Shown: positions 21,061 through 31,913 of the stretch, one piece after another
Numbering within the stretch: the stretch's first letter is position 1
Layout: each line of letters opens with the position of its first letter
Assembly: GCF_000014045.1 (NCBI RefSeq)
Contig: NC_008209.1
Coordinates: forward strand, 705,001 to 769,000
Direction: 5' to 3'
DNA length: 64,000 nucleotides
Source: Roseobacter denitrificans OCh 114
GTDB lineage: Bacteria; Pseudomonadota; Alphaproteobacteria; Rhodobacterales; Rhodobacteraceae
The notes under the pieces: generated by a model
What the model was told of the DNA's origin: nothing
Databases searched by the model: none
What the model saw: the letters and a program-made list of their open reading frames with translations, nothing else
Made by a program: the position numbers and the translations under genes

Positions 21061-21758
21061 ACCAACCCTTGCGAATGACAGGATCCGCGACAATCGACGG
21101 CATGCCGATTTTTTCGCAGCTCGATTTGGTTCTGACACCGCAGAGCTGGACCTGCCTATTGGGAGCAAGTGGCGTTGGCAAATCCACGGTACTGCGCCTC
21201 TTTGCGGGGCTGGCCGAGGGCGTTACCTTTGACGGGAGCCTCAGCGATCCCGGTCGTGTTGCCATGATGGCGCAGCAGGATTTGTTGATGCCCTGGCTGA
21301 GCGTGTTGGACAATGTCATGCTTGGCGCGCGATTGCGGGGGGAGCGTCCGGACAAGGACCGAGCCCGCGACAGGCTTGTTCAAGTGGGCTTGGCGGATCA
21401 TGCTGACAAACTGCCCCGGGCTTTGTCAGGCGGCCAACGTCAACGGGTGGCGTTGGCCCGTACCTTGATGGAGGACCGCGCGGTTGTGTTGCTGGACGAA
21501 CCGTTTTCAGCGCTCGACGCGCTAAACCGTGCGCAGATGCAGGAACTCACAGCAGAGCTTTTGACGGGCCGCACAGTGTTGCTGGTCACACATGACCCGA
21601 ACGAAGCCGCGCGATTGGGCCAGAAAATCCTCATCATGACCCCATCAGGTCTTGTCGAGGTCGCTGCCCCGCGCACCACCATTCCGCGCGACATCTACGC
21701 ACCGGATGTCGTGCGCACGCAAACAGATCTGTTTGATCAACTTCGGAGGCCGACATGA
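21057..21758 (+). CDS. thiZ: thiamine-precursor ABC transporter, ATP-binding protein ThiZ
   Basis: 233 residues. Walker A GASGVGKST at 36-44, Q-loop MAQQD near 73, signature LSGGQ at 123-127, Walker B VVLLDEP at 143-149 and the H-loop VTHD. The best match is the nitrate/taurine/thiamine-precursor importer subfamily. Starts at GTG in a GTGA overlap with the tenA stop. Energises ThiX. Confidence 0.92.
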   Translation: MNQPLRMTGSATIDGMPIFSQLDLVLTPQSWTCLLGASGVGKSTVLRLFAGLAEGVTFDGSLSDPGRVAMMAQQDLLMPWLSVLDNVMLGARLRGERPDKDRARDRLVQVGLADHADKLPRALSGGQRQRVALARTLMEDRAVVLLDEPFSALDALNRAQMQELTAELLTGRTVLLVTHDPNEAARLGQKILIMTPSGLVEVAAPRTTIPRDIYAPDVVRTQTDLFDQLRRPT

Positions 21759-22408
21759 GCGCAACAAAATATCTGCAATCACTTGTGGCGCAGGACTGGC
21801 ACGCCGCCACGTATCATCCGTTCACCAATGCCTTGGCCGATGGGAGCCTGAGCCGTGAAAAGATGTCGGGATACTTGCAACAGGACTACCAATTCATCGA
21901 GGGGTTTGTGCGGCTTTTGGCATCCGCCGTGGCTCATGCGCCCACACTGCAAGACGCCGTGCCCGGCGCGCAGTTTCTGGGTGTGATCTGTGGCCCGGAA
22001 AACACCTATTTCCTGCGATCTGCACAGGCCTTGGAGATTTCGATGAGTGCGCCGGCAGCACCTGAGACGATCGCGTTTCAAAACCTGATGGATCAAGCCC
22101 GCCGCTCGGGCCGCTATGAGATTATGCTGTCGGTTCTCGTGGTTGCCGAATGGATTTATCTCGATTGGGCCACCCCGGTTGAAGGCCGCGCAGACGATCT
22201 GCCGTTTTGGCTGGGGGAGTGGATATCCCTGCATTCGGGCGATGGATTTGCGCAGGTCGTCGCCTATTTGCGCGATCAGCTGGATGTAATTTGGGAGACG
22301 CTTGACGATGACGCCCGCGAAGATGTCACTGCGACCTTCACTGAAGCGGTGCGTTTGGAGCGTGCGTTCTTTGACGCCTCATGGGCCGGCTTTGCGGTCG
22401 CAAAATGA
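21755..22408 (+). CDS. second TenA-family protein, TenA_E type
   Basis: 217 residues with the TenA helical fold (WHAATYHPFTNALADGSL near 15-32; LQQDYQFI near 41-48; CGPENTYF near 79-86). At the position of the catalytic cysteine it has VVAEWIYLDWA (129-139), i.e. Ala followed by Glu. That is the pattern of the TenA_E branch, where a glutamate does the chemistry. It is likely a salvage hydrolase acting on a different thiamine breakdown product from the first TenA. Overlaps thiZ and thiX by 4 bp each. Confidence 0.85.
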   Translation: MSATKYLQSLVAQDWHAATYHPFTNALADGSLSREKMSGYLQQDYQFIEGFVRLLASAVAHAPTLQDAVPGAQFLGVICGPENTYFLRSAQALEISMSAPAAPETIAFQNLMDQARRSGRYEIMLSVLVVAEWIYLDWATPVEGRADDLPFWLGEWISLHSGDGFAQVVAYLRDQLDVIWETLDDDAREDVTATFTEAVRLERAFFDASWAGFAVAK

Positions 22409-23148
22409 CCGGATGGCGGGCAGGCCTGGCGGCGACATGTCTGGTTTTGGTGCTCTGGCAGACGGTGATCTGGGCCACGGGTGTCGCCCGTTTCATCCTG
22501 CCGCCCCCTGCGCTGGTCGGGCAGACAATCTGGGAAAGCCGTGCCCTTCTGACGGAGCATGCGTTGGTCACGATGGCCGAAGTGCTCATCGGCCTCGTGC
22601 TGGGTGCCGCACTTGGGTTCGTGTCCGCCATCGGGCTGGTCGCGTCCCCAACGGCACGCGCGCTGGTACGTCCTATCCTGGTGTTCAGCCAAGCGGTGCC
22701 GGTGTTTGCACTGGCACCGATCTTGACCCTTTGGCTGGGCTTCGGCCTTTGGTCCAAAGTCACGATGGCCATAATCATCATTTACTTTCCCGTCACGTCG
22801 TCCTTTTTTGACGCCCTGATGCGCACGAACCGCGACTGGATCGGTTTGGCCAAGGTGATGGGCGCAAGTCCTGCGCGCATTATGTGGCACATCAGGATTC
22901 CCGCAGCCTTACCGGGATTTGCATCCGGCTTGAGGCTCGCGGCGGTTTACGCCCCCATCGGTGCTATCATTGGTGAATGGGTCGGTGCGTCAAAGGGCTT
23001 GGGGTATCTTATGCTTTTGGCCAATGGCCGGGCCAAAACAGACCTTATGTTCGCCGCTCTGATCGTGCTTGCAGTTCTGACGATCCTGCTACATGGCGCC
23101 GTGAATAAACTGTGCGAAAAGACATTGGACCGCCCGGAAGGGTCTTGA
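22405..23148 (+). CDS. thiX: thiamine-precursor ABC transporter, permease ThiX
   Basis: 247 residues, six membrane helices of the BPD_transp_1 family. The EAA-type loop that contacts the ATPase is visible as GLAKVMGASPARIMWHIRIPAALPGFASGLRLA (about 150-180, cited by position). Start chosen at the ATG overlapping the tenA2 stop. Last gene of the operon; no clear intrinsic terminator was seen after it. Confidence 0.9.
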   Translation: MTGWRAGLAATCLVLVLWQTVIWATGVARFILPPPALVGQTIWESRALLTEHALVTMAEVLIGLVLGAALGFVSAIGLVASPTARALVRPILVFSQAVPVFALAPILTLWLGFGLWSKVTMAIIIIYFPVTSSFFDALMRTNRDWIGLAKVMGASPARIMWHIRIPAALPGFASGLRLAAVYAPIGAIIGEWVGASKGLGYLMLLANGRAKTDLMFAALIVLAVLTILLHGAVNKLCEKTLDRPEGS

Positions 23149-23708
23149 TCGGCGCGAATTGAAAGCCGCATCACATGTCATGTCCGCTTGTGCACGCAGC
23201 ATTGGCGACGATGGAAAAGTCAGAGGCAACTCTGTCCCGTTCTTCGAAAAAATATTTTGGCTGCCGCAAAAAAATGGTTTGAGTTTCGCGCTTTTAACGA
23301 GTTTGAACGGCCCTGTTGCATGGGTCCGCTTTGTACCGGAATGTTGCGCCGACCACCTATCAGGCTGCCGGCTCAACTTTCTTGATTGCGCGATGGGTTG
23401 CGATGCTTTTAAGCGTGTTCCTTGCGGCTGCGAGTTATCTAAAGCTCCGCTTCGACCTCTGAAACAGTTTCAGCACGGCACCATCAGCTCCGATCCGGTT
23501 GTTGAGGTATTTCCGATCTCCTTAGTTGGAGAACAGGCCAACCCCAAATGCCGGACGTCTCAGGGGAGCAGGTCAAAAGCGTCAAAGGTCATACACGAGC
23601 CCGCATCCTGAAGGCAGTCGTCCTTCTTGATACAACAGCTTATTGGCGAAGTGCGACAAGGATCGGTTGGCATGCTAGGGTGTTCATCTTACCGAACCAT
23701 TGCTGTGT
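23149..23708. other. intergenic stretch containing the IS6 relic
   Basis: Apart from the IS6 remnant I see no supportable gene. Confidence 0.5.
23309..23530 (-). pseudogene. IS6-family transposase remnant (C-terminal end with terminal inverted repeat)
   Basis: On the minus strand 23515 to about 23385 reads RYLNNRIGADGAVLK followed by LFQRSKRSF and a decayed LAAARNTLKSIATHRAIKK, the C-terminal end of IS6 transposases, interrupted by stops. At 23309-23320 GGCCCTGTTGCA matches the IS6/IS26 terminal inverted repeat in the correct orientation for the element's right end. The N-terminal part of the gene is missing here. Confidence 0.7.
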
Positions 23709-25165
23709 TCACGGAGTGATAGCACCCGAAAAAAGGCCATAGACGCCGATAGCGGCCACTAGAAGAACGATGCCGAAAACGATCAATTCCACTTTTGTGA
23801 AGTAAGGCAGGTTTTGTTCCTTACGTGCCCAAAAGTAGAGAACGGTCAGAGGCGCATAGATGACCGCCACCAGGATGATGTATTTCAACCCTGCAGCGAC
23901 GAACATGAACACCACATAGACCGCGGCGACCCATGCGAAAATACTGTCGCGTTTCTGTTTGCCCTGTTCATCGCCATAAATCTCGTTGGAACGGGTGAGA
24001 AGGATGCCGTAGCCAGCGACCAGCGAGTATGGGAGTAGAGATGCGACGGTCGCCATGTCCAGCATGAAGTTGAACGCATCAGCGGACCAATAGGTCGAGA
24101 TCAGAAAAACTGATATGATACTGTTCGAGAGCCACAGTGAATTCGCCGGCACATTTTGCGCGTTCTCGCGTCCGAACACGCTTGGCATATCCTTTGATTT
24201 CGCGGCGGCGTAAGGCACTTCGGCAACCAGCAGCGACCAGGTAAGATAAGCGCCCAGAACCGAAATCAGAACTCCGATTGAGATGAACAGGGTTTCCAAC
24301 GCGCCCACAGTGGCCTCTAAAGCGCCTGCAAGGGAGGGCTTGCGCAGATCAGCCACCGCGGACTGGGGCATGATTCCATAGGGCAAAAGCGTGATGGCGA
24401 CCATGATGCCCAACACGCCGACAAAACCCAAGATGGTCGCGCTGCCGACGTCCCGACGTGTTTTGGCATACCGTGAATAGACACTTGCGCCTTCAATGCC
24501 GATGAAAACGAAGACCGTGATCAGCATCGTATCCCGCACCTGAAGGAGCAGTGACTTCTCGGGCATGTCGGCCCCGCCCCAGAAATTTGCGCTGAATGTG
24601 TCCCAGTTGAACACAAAAACCATCGCGGTTATCGCCACGAAAAGCGGGACAAGTTTGGCGATTGAAACAACAGTGTTGATGAAAGCCGCTTCTTGGATGC
24701 CCCGCAGAATGATAAAGTGGAACGTCCATATGCCGATGAGCGAAACGACAATCCCGAGAATTGTACCGCCGTCACCAAAGGCGGGGAAGAAAAGGCTTAA
24801 CGTCGCACTGATCAACACCCAGTAAAACACGTTGCCGAGCATCGCGCTGGCCCCATAGCCAGATGCAGATAAAAAGCCCACATAGCTGCCAAAACCCGCC
24901 TTGGCGTAGCAAAAACGCCCGAATCCAGATTGGGACGTCGCTGCGCCAGAAACTGAAACACACGCGCCAGCATGTACATTCCGGTTCCGGCAATCATCCA
25001 TGCGATGATTGCGCCGAAAGGACCTGTCGCAGACCCGAAACGGGCGGGCAGATTGAAAATACCCGCCCCGACCATTGAACCAACGACCATAGCCGTGAGC
25101 GCCGGAAGCGATATTTTGCGCGCAGACGGAGTCGACTGTGCGTTTGCTCTCGTGGTGTCTGTCAT
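23709..25165 (-). pseudogene. arcD: arcD, arginine/ornithine antiporter, frameshifted
   Basis: APC-superfamily antiporter that exchanges arginine for ornithine in the arginine deiminase pathway. The N-terminal frame from 25165 has the APC start LPALTAMVVGSMVGAGIFNLPARFG and runs to RRPNLDSGVF. The family sequence then continues in a different frame with YAKAGFGSYVGF and proceeds to 23709 with about ten further membrane helices. One base appears to be lost at about 24908-24917. The order arcA-arcD on the same strand is that of an arc operon. Both genes are damaged. Confidence 0.85.
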
Positions 25166-25240
25166 GGTCTGCTTCCTGGTGTTCCCAAAGCGCCGCAGCC
25201 TGGCCGCGCGCGTGTCACAAAAAATCTGAACACGCGCGTT

Positions 25241-26450
25241 TTAGTAAGCGGGGTCGCGTTCAATAGGACAGGTCATACAATGTCCGCCGCCACGACCTCG
25301 TCCCGGTTCCTGCCCGGAAATTTCGATCACTTCGACGCCGGCATCGCGCATCAGCTTGTTCGTGTAGGTGTTTCGGCGGTACCCGATGACCACGCCTGGC
25401 TCCATCGCGACCACGTTGTTACCGTCGTCCCATTGCTCGCGTTCCGCCTGAAACGCGTCTCCACCCGTGGGAATGACCAATAGGTCTTTCAAATTCAAGG
25501 CGTCTTTGTAAACATCGAAGAGATGCCCTTCTTCTACACGCGCATCCAGACCGCCTTTGTCGTCCGGGCGTAGCGAAATGCATGTCACCTGGTCCGCAAC
25601 TTCGGAGAATGCCGTGACTTTGTCGTAAGCAAGGCACGAAAAAAACAGTATCGAGATACATTGCTGCGCGGCTTTTTGGCATGGCACAGGCGACAACCCT
25701 TTGTGCGCCGCCCTTGGCTAACAGAGATTTTGCGACAAGCGTCACCGCTTTATGGGTTGTGCGTTCCCCCATGCCGATGAAAACAGTACCGTTTCCGACA
25801 GGCTGCACGTCACCCCCCTCAATCGACGCGTTGGCGTAGTCTTTGTCTTCGTCACCCCACCAGACCTCGAATTCGGCGTCTTTGAACATAGGGTGAAACC
25901 TGTACACCGTCCGCATGATGAGCGTTTCAGGCTTTCGCGCAGGCCAGAACATCGGGTTCATGGTAACGCCATTAAACATCCAGCATGATGGATCCCTTTG
26001 AAACAGGGCATTTGGCACGGCGGGTAGGACAAAGTCATTATTCGGGATCATGTGCCTGAATTGAGAGGGAATAATCTGCTCAGGCAGATCGGCAAAGACG
26101 ATGCCCCCCAACATGTGGCTCGCCAGATCCGCCGCCTCCATCTCGTCCAGCCACGGGCGCATGCGCTTGGCAAAGCCAATACCGACAGTCTCTGGCGCAA
26201 TGATCCGGTCGAGCATGAAGGACCGGGCTTTCGCGTCGTTCAGCGCCTCAGCCAAGAGATCTTGTATATCGAGAACTTCAACGCCGCGTTGCTGCATATT
26301 GGAAACAAACTCGGCATGGTCCCTGCGCGCCTGCTCTACCCACAGAACATCGTCGAACAGCAAATCTTTGCAGTTTCAGGGGGTCAAGCGATCATGCGCG
26401 AGAGAAGGCCTCGATACGATTACCCTCCTCAGCTTGCCAATAACCTACGC
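25241..26450 (-). pseudogene. arcA: arcA, arginine deiminase, with nonsense codon and frameshift
   Basis: Arginine deiminase hydrolyses arginine to citrulline and ammonia. The family start GKLRRVIVSRPSLAHDRLTP is followed in frame by TGA (26376-26378) and then [12 protein letters not shown], so a nonsense codon interrupts the substrate loop. The gene runs on with [13 protein letters not shown] (residues of the guanidino site) and the IEGGDV segment. At about 25640 a run of seven A in the plus strand shifts the frame from MYLDTVF to [11 protein letters not shown]. The C-terminus carries the nucleophile motif GGGHCMTCP. The extreme N-terminus upstream of GKLRRV is not recognisable, so 26450 is approximate. 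Confidence 0.85.
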
Positions 26451-26603
26451 CAACGTTGCCACTTTGCACTGCTGTGTTACCTGCCACCCTGAGAATTCAC
26501 GTGCTTTTGGACGCCAAGACAGACCTGTGGTGGACCGAACGCCCGTTGACCGCATTAACAGAGTTAGTGACCGCAGGAGCGGCCAACTGGAGGTTGACCA
26601 AAA

Positions 26604-27689
26604 ATGGTCCGCAATATTTTTTTGGCCATCGTATCGTTCGCTCTTTCGGGCTGCAAAGAGGAAAACGAAACCGAGGTCACCCAAGAACGTGTGCGCGCCA
26701 TCAAGACTTACACCGTGACCGAACCTGCGAGCGGTGACATGCGCAGTTACTCTGCCACACTCGTCGCCTCCGACACATCTGCGTTGAGTTTCTCTCTTAC
26801 GGGCACCGTTGAAAGTGTGAACGTCACAGCCGGTGAAAAGGTATTGCGCGGCGACGTCCTTGCGACACTGGATAATCGTCCATTCGAGTTTGATCGCGAC
26901 GCTGCCATGGCTGAACTCGTGAGTGCACAAGCGCGTCGGGCAGAGAAACAGGCGGAGTTGGACCGTCAAAGCACACTTTTCGAAAGGGGCTGGGTTGCGC
27001 AGGCGGCCCTGGATCAGGCGATTGCCGCCGCAGAAGGCGCGGATGCACAGCTGGATCTCGCAAGATCACGGCTGAGTACGGCAGAACGCAATTTGAATAA
27101 TGCGGTTCTGACCGCGCCCTTTGACGGTGTGGTCGCAAGCCGCGATGTCGATCCATTTCAGGATGTGCCAGCGGGGCAGGCGTTGTTTCAGCTAAACGCA
27201 CAAGGCGCGCTTGAGATCGTCGCATCTGTGCCGGACGCCATGGTCAGTCGCATTTTTCTTGGAACGACGGCTGACGTCAGTGTTCCAACCGTGGCGGGAT
27301 GCGGATGCACTGCAAGGGCCATTGAGATCGGACAGGCATCTGGGTCTGCAAACGCGGTGGAAATCCGCGCCGCCCTTTTGGATGGGCCCGCCGGGCTCAT
27401 CCCCGGTATGTCCGCAGAAATACAGATCACAGTGGAGAGCGCCTCAAGTGAAACCGGCTATCTGGTGCCCCTGACGGCCATCGCGCCGGGTGACGAAAAC
27501 GCCCCCGGTTATGTGTTCATTTTTGATCCTGCCGCACGCGTAGTTCGCAAAACACCGGTAAGGGGCGCGGACACCGCGTTAAACAATCTGGTGAGCATCG
27601 TGTAGGGTGTTTCAGCCGGGGACGTCGTTGCGTCCGCCGGTGTCAGTTTTTTGCACGACGGGCAATCTGTGAAGCTATTGGGTGAATGA
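26604..27689 (+). pseudogene. RND efflux periplasmic adaptor (membrane fusion protein), amber codon near C-terminus
   Basis: Lipoprotein signal (FALSGC, Cys near residue 17), barrel-sandwich hybrid halves (GTVESVNVTAGEKVLRGDVLATLD near 73; NNAVLTAPFDGVVASRDVDPFQDV near 165) and an alpha-helical hairpin between them identify an HlyD/AcrA-type adaptor. The frame meets TAG at 27603-27605 after NNLVSIV, but continues in frame with GVSAGDVVASAGVSFL, the normal family tail, to TGA 27687-27689. Loss of the last 28 residues may or may not abolish function. The following RND gene is clearly broken. Confidence 0.82.
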
Positions 27690-30287
27690 GGCCATGAACT
27701 TTGCACGTATCGCGATCGAGAACTCGCGCATCACCATCATTGGTATTTTCCTGCTTGTGGCCATGGGGATCACGATGTTCCTAAACTATCCCAGCTCTGA
27801 GGACCCGAGCATCGCTATCCGCACGGCCAGTATTGACGCATCTTTCCCGGGCATGTCGGCAACGCGAGCCGAAGAGCTTATCGCCGTTCCAATTGAGAAT
27901 GCGATGCGCGAAATCGCGGAGATTGACGAAATCCGGTCCACGTCAAAATCCGGAGCGGTCAAGGTTTTTGTCGATATTCATGACGAGGTAAACGATCTGG
28001 AGCCTGTGTTTCAGGACATCCGCAACAAGATCGATGATCTGCGCCCGAATCTGCCCGAAGGCACGCGTGGCCCAACGGTCAACGACGAAGAGGGCCTGAA
28101 CTGACAGCCCTGCTTGATGAAGCAGAGCAAGAATTGCCCATCGGTCTTGTCCTTGATTACGCAACCTTCCAGCCAGACCTGATCGAGGCGGCGGTGCAAT
28201 CGGCGGTGTCGAACGTCTATCAGACGCTTGCAATCGTTCTGGCCGTTGTCATGGTTTTTCTGGGGCTGCGCACCGGGCTGATCGTCGGCTCATTCGTGCC
28301 GCTCACGATGCTTTTGGGCGTGGTTGTCATGAGCTTTGCCGGCGTCGAATTGCAACGCATGTCGATTGCCGCGATGATCGTTGCCCTCGGCCTGCTGGTG
28401 GACAATGGGATCGTTGTTGCCGAGGATATCCGCGTGCGGCTGGAACAGGGTGTTGACCGGGTCAAGGCCGTCTCCGAATCCGTCGCGGCGCTTGCCGTAC
28501 CGCTTTTGACGTCCTCTCTTACAACGATCTTTGCCTTTCTGCCCATGTTGTTGACACCGGGCGGGACAGGCGACTTTGTAAGGTCGCTGGCACAGGTCGT
28601 CGCGATCCTTCCGCTGGGGTCCTGGTTTTTATCAATGACCGTGACACCCGCGATGTGTGCCTGGTTTCTCAGGGTGGAACCAAAACAGAACCAGACGGAT
28701 GACGGCCGTTTTGATGGGGCGATCTACAAGATTTATCGCCGCCTGTTAGAGCTGACGCTTAATGCACGCCTTGCGGTGGTCGAGGTAACGATTGCCGCCT
28801 TCGTGGGTTCGATCCAGTTGCTTGGAACAGTGAAGACCGAGTTCTTCCCCTTGGGCGACCGGAACCAGATCCTAGTCTACCTCGACTTCGAGGCGGGGAC
28901 AGACCAGCGCGAAACCGAACGCGAGTTGAGGAAACTCACCCGCTGGCTGGCCGACCCGGCGGAGAACCCGGAAATCACCTCACATGTTGCCTACGTCGGT
29001 TACGACGGTCCGCGGTTCTTTTTGGCCATCAGCCCCGTCGATCCAGACCCGCAGCGGGCGTTTGCGCTGATCAATACAGAAAGCGTAGAGGACGTTGGAC
29101 CCGTTCGTGACCGTGTGAACGCTTTCATGGATGCAAGCATTCCCGGCGCTGTCGGTGACGCCAAACGGATGTGGTTCGGCTCGACCGAACCGGGCATCAT
29201 TGAAATCGAAGTGATCGGTCCAAACGCCGAAGCTCTCACATCGGCAGCCGAGACCATCGTGAACGGCCTATACGACATCCCTCGCACGGTTGGCATCAAG
29301 CAGGATTGGGAAAACGAAGTTCTGTCTTTGTCGGTCAATGTAGATCAGGCCCGTGCAAGGCGTGCAGGCGTGACATCCAGTGATGTGGCCAGTGCGCTTG
29401 AAACCATATTCTCGGGCACGGTTGTCAGCACCTACCGCGAAGGGGATCGTGTTATTCCAATCGTCTTGCGCGGCGTTGATGATATGCGGTTTTCTATTGC
29501 GGCCTTGCAGCGGGCGCAGGTCTACGCGCCTGCAACGGGCGACTTCGTGAGCCTTGGTCAGGTCGCGACCTTCGAAGGGGAGTGGCTGCCCAACCGAATC
29601 AAACGGCTTGACCAGCAGCGGACGCTCACCGTCGAAGCGCGCCACTAAACGCTGACGGCTCCAGAATTGTTAGAGGCGTTGCAACCCACGCTGGAAGCGC
29701 TCAACCTGCCTGCCGGGCACAGGTGGAAAGTGGGAGGTGAAATCCGGGATCAGGCCGAGGCCAACGAAAACCTGTTCGGCTTATTGCCGATCGCACTCGC
29801 GGGGATCGTGATCCTTCTCGTGGGGCAGTTCAATTCGTTCCGACGCGGCGGGATCATCATTGCGACGATTCCGCTTGTCATGATCGGCGGGACGCTGGGC
29901 CTTGTCATCATGGGAGCACCTTACGGTTTCATGGTGCTGTTGGGCTTTTTCAGTCTCGCCGGCATTCTGATCAATAACGGCAGTGTTCTGATCGACCGGA
30001 TCGAGATTGAGAACGCAGCAGGTCATCCCCCGCGCGAAGCAGTGGTAAGGGCCTGCCTTGCACGTCTGCGGCCTATTCTGATGACCACGCTTACGACGGT
30101 GCTGGGGCTGGTGTCTCTGATCCTGTTCGGGGGCGCCCTCTTCTACGGGATGGCGAGCGTCATTGCTTTTGGACTGATTGTCGGGACGATCTTTACCCTT
30201 GGTTTCGTGCCGGTGCTCTATACGTTGCTGATGCATACGCCGATGTCCAAGGAGGTGCCAACCAGCCGCCAGGAAAAGAGCGCCTGA
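27682..30287 (+). pseudogene. RND efflux permease (AcrB/HAE1 type) with internal deletion and nonsense codon
   Basis: Intact members have about 1020 residues. Residues equivalent to 1-140 (TM1 and first porter segment, ending GPTVNDEEG) are joined, with a frameshift at about 28095-28110, to ELTALLDEAEQELPIG. About 170 residues of the porter domain are thus missing. The transmembrane core follows, with GLLVDNGIVVAEDI in TM4. At 29646-29648 an in-frame TAA interrupts ARH*TLTAPELL, after which the C-terminal transmembrane bundle (PLVMIGGTLGL, GILINNGSVLIDRIE) is read to 30287. The gene starts at GTG 27682 or ATG 27694. Not functional as seen. Confidence 0.87.
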
Positions 30288-30356
30288 TCTGTTCTTGTCC
30301 AAAACACAACGGACGGCATGGCATGACACACAAAAGCCGGCGTCGACTGCGCGGAT

Positions 30357-31415
30357 TTATCCGCGCGCGCCCGATGGTTTTGCACGGAAAATTCCGTCTA
30401 CCCCAAGCGTAAACTGAGACAGGTCAGGACGCCCGCGTTCCCCGGATTGCACGAGATTACGCAGAACCGAAATCGCCGCGGGCGAGGTGAAGGGTACCAG
30501 ATGATCGCGGTTTGATCCGTCAGCCAGCGCAGTAAAATCAAAGATGGTGATGTCAAACGCCTCGATATCTTCGGCCCGGCTGAGGTCTCCGACCTTTTGG
30601 CGACCAATGTTGATAAAGGCCGAGGCATTCAGCGCACGATCATTCTGTGTCGTCATGATAACGAAAGGATCAGGCAGTGGCATCGTAGCCTGCGCTTGCG
30701 CGCGAAAGATGTCAGGGTCACTGTCTGGTGCCAATAGTGCAAGCGAACTGATTTTGTTGAGCACATCGCGCCGCCCCGAAATCGCAAGTTGACGCAGGAC
30801 CTCCATCGTCAGATGTGCGCCCATGGAATGCGCAATCAGTCGGACTTCTTTATTTGTTTCGCGACTGAGCGCGGTGAGCAGGTCGGCCAGTGCGTCGCGC
30901 GAGAACAAGACGCTATCGCGGTCGTAGACATACCCCGTGGCAATGCCGGCGGAGGGCCATGCGAACAACAGCTTTGGGATCGAAATCTGCAAGTCATGGC
31001 TGACCTGAGCAAAACGGTGAAGTGCCTCTGAGGGGGTCGTGTTGTAGCCGTGTATGAACAAGACTACTTCCCGACCGGGCTTTTGCGCGATTGTCCTAAT
31101 AAAGGTCTGTGTCGAGGAGAAATCCTGTTGCGCCACAACCGCGAAATCGGTCGCCGTATCAGCCGTCCCGTCAGGCCACTCGATCTGCCCCAGTTAATGC
31201 GTTGGTGGAATCGACACATCGAAACGCGCAGAGCGCGGCTCCGCACTACGGTCTTGCCTTAGGTCAGGTTCTATCGCGCTCGGTACACGTCCACCCGTCA
31301 CAAAGATTTGCTCGATCCGTGCATTCACATAAGGCGCACCAAAAGCCACATGGTCCGGGATATCGGTGCAGCCGGCGCAGGTAAGAGCGGTCGCCAAAAG
31401 GGCTTTTCTCAACAC
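30357..31415 (-). pseudogene. DUF900 alpha/beta hydrolase (lipoprotein), ochre codon
   Basis: An exported esterase-like protein of the DUF900 family. A GTG start at 31415 gives a lipoprotein signal ending TCAGC. The frame reads FDVSIPPTH, then TAA (31194-31196), then in the same frame LGQIEWPDGTADTATDFAVVAQQDF, which is the normal continuation. The downstream part contains VVLFIHGYN (oxyanion), the nucleophile elbow LIAHSMGAH and a C-terminal DHLVPFTSP with the catalytic His. Without readthrough only an unsecreted fragment from an internal ATG (31136) would be made. Confidence 0.78.
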
Positions 31416-31526
31416 GATACGATTACCTGTTGTAGCCGCATGCCCGTCGACATGCCATGTGCTGGAACAGATTTTCCTATAGTTTGTCGCCACATGCAAC
31501 AACAGCCCAAGAGGGCCGTCGTTTGC

Positions 31527-31832
31527 TCATTCGCGCAAGCTCGCGATCGTGGATATTCGCGCATCCAGACGTGACAGTTCACGGTCGAGGAAATAGGCGA
31601 GCAGAATTCTGATGACTACGATCGCGCCAAGAACGATGAGATCTTCCAACGTTCGATGTGCAATGCTGTGCAAAATATCCGAGACGATAAGGATTTCAAG
31701 CGCAAGCAAAATCAGTTGGCCGAGATTGATCCTGAACCTTATGAACACGACTGCCGGGCTTTCTCCGGCCATCTTTAGCCTGACGGTTCGCACAACAAGA
31801 TTAAACAGACCTACGGTGAGAAGCAGTATCAC
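31527..31832 (-). CDS. DUF1622 membrane protein
   Basis: 101 residues from GTG 31832, with three membrane helices. The pattern RFRINLGQLILLALEILIVSDIL followed by DLIVLGAIVVIRILLAYFLDREL is the DUF1622 signature. Family-like sequence (LASLAELVADIVDAG) continues upstream in frame for about 25 codons, but without ATG, GTG or TTG before a stop at about 31905, so the original start may have been lost. Function of the family is unknown. Confidence 0.7.
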   Translation of the reverse strand: MILLLTVGLFNLVVRTVRLKMAGESPAVVFIRFRINLGQLILLALEILIVSDILHSIAHRTLEDLIVLGAIVVIRILLAYFLDRELSRLDARISTIASLRE

Positions 31833-31913
31833 GCCCGCGTCGACAATGTCGGCGACAAGTTCGGCAAGGCTGGCAAGGTTCGTTATTGGCGGATCATTCT
31901 CTGTTTGCCCGTG

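Noticed and set aside
30349..30366. GCGCGGA-TTTA-TCCGCGC hairpin as terminator
   Set aside because: It overlaps the esterase stop codon and lacks a T-run on either strand.
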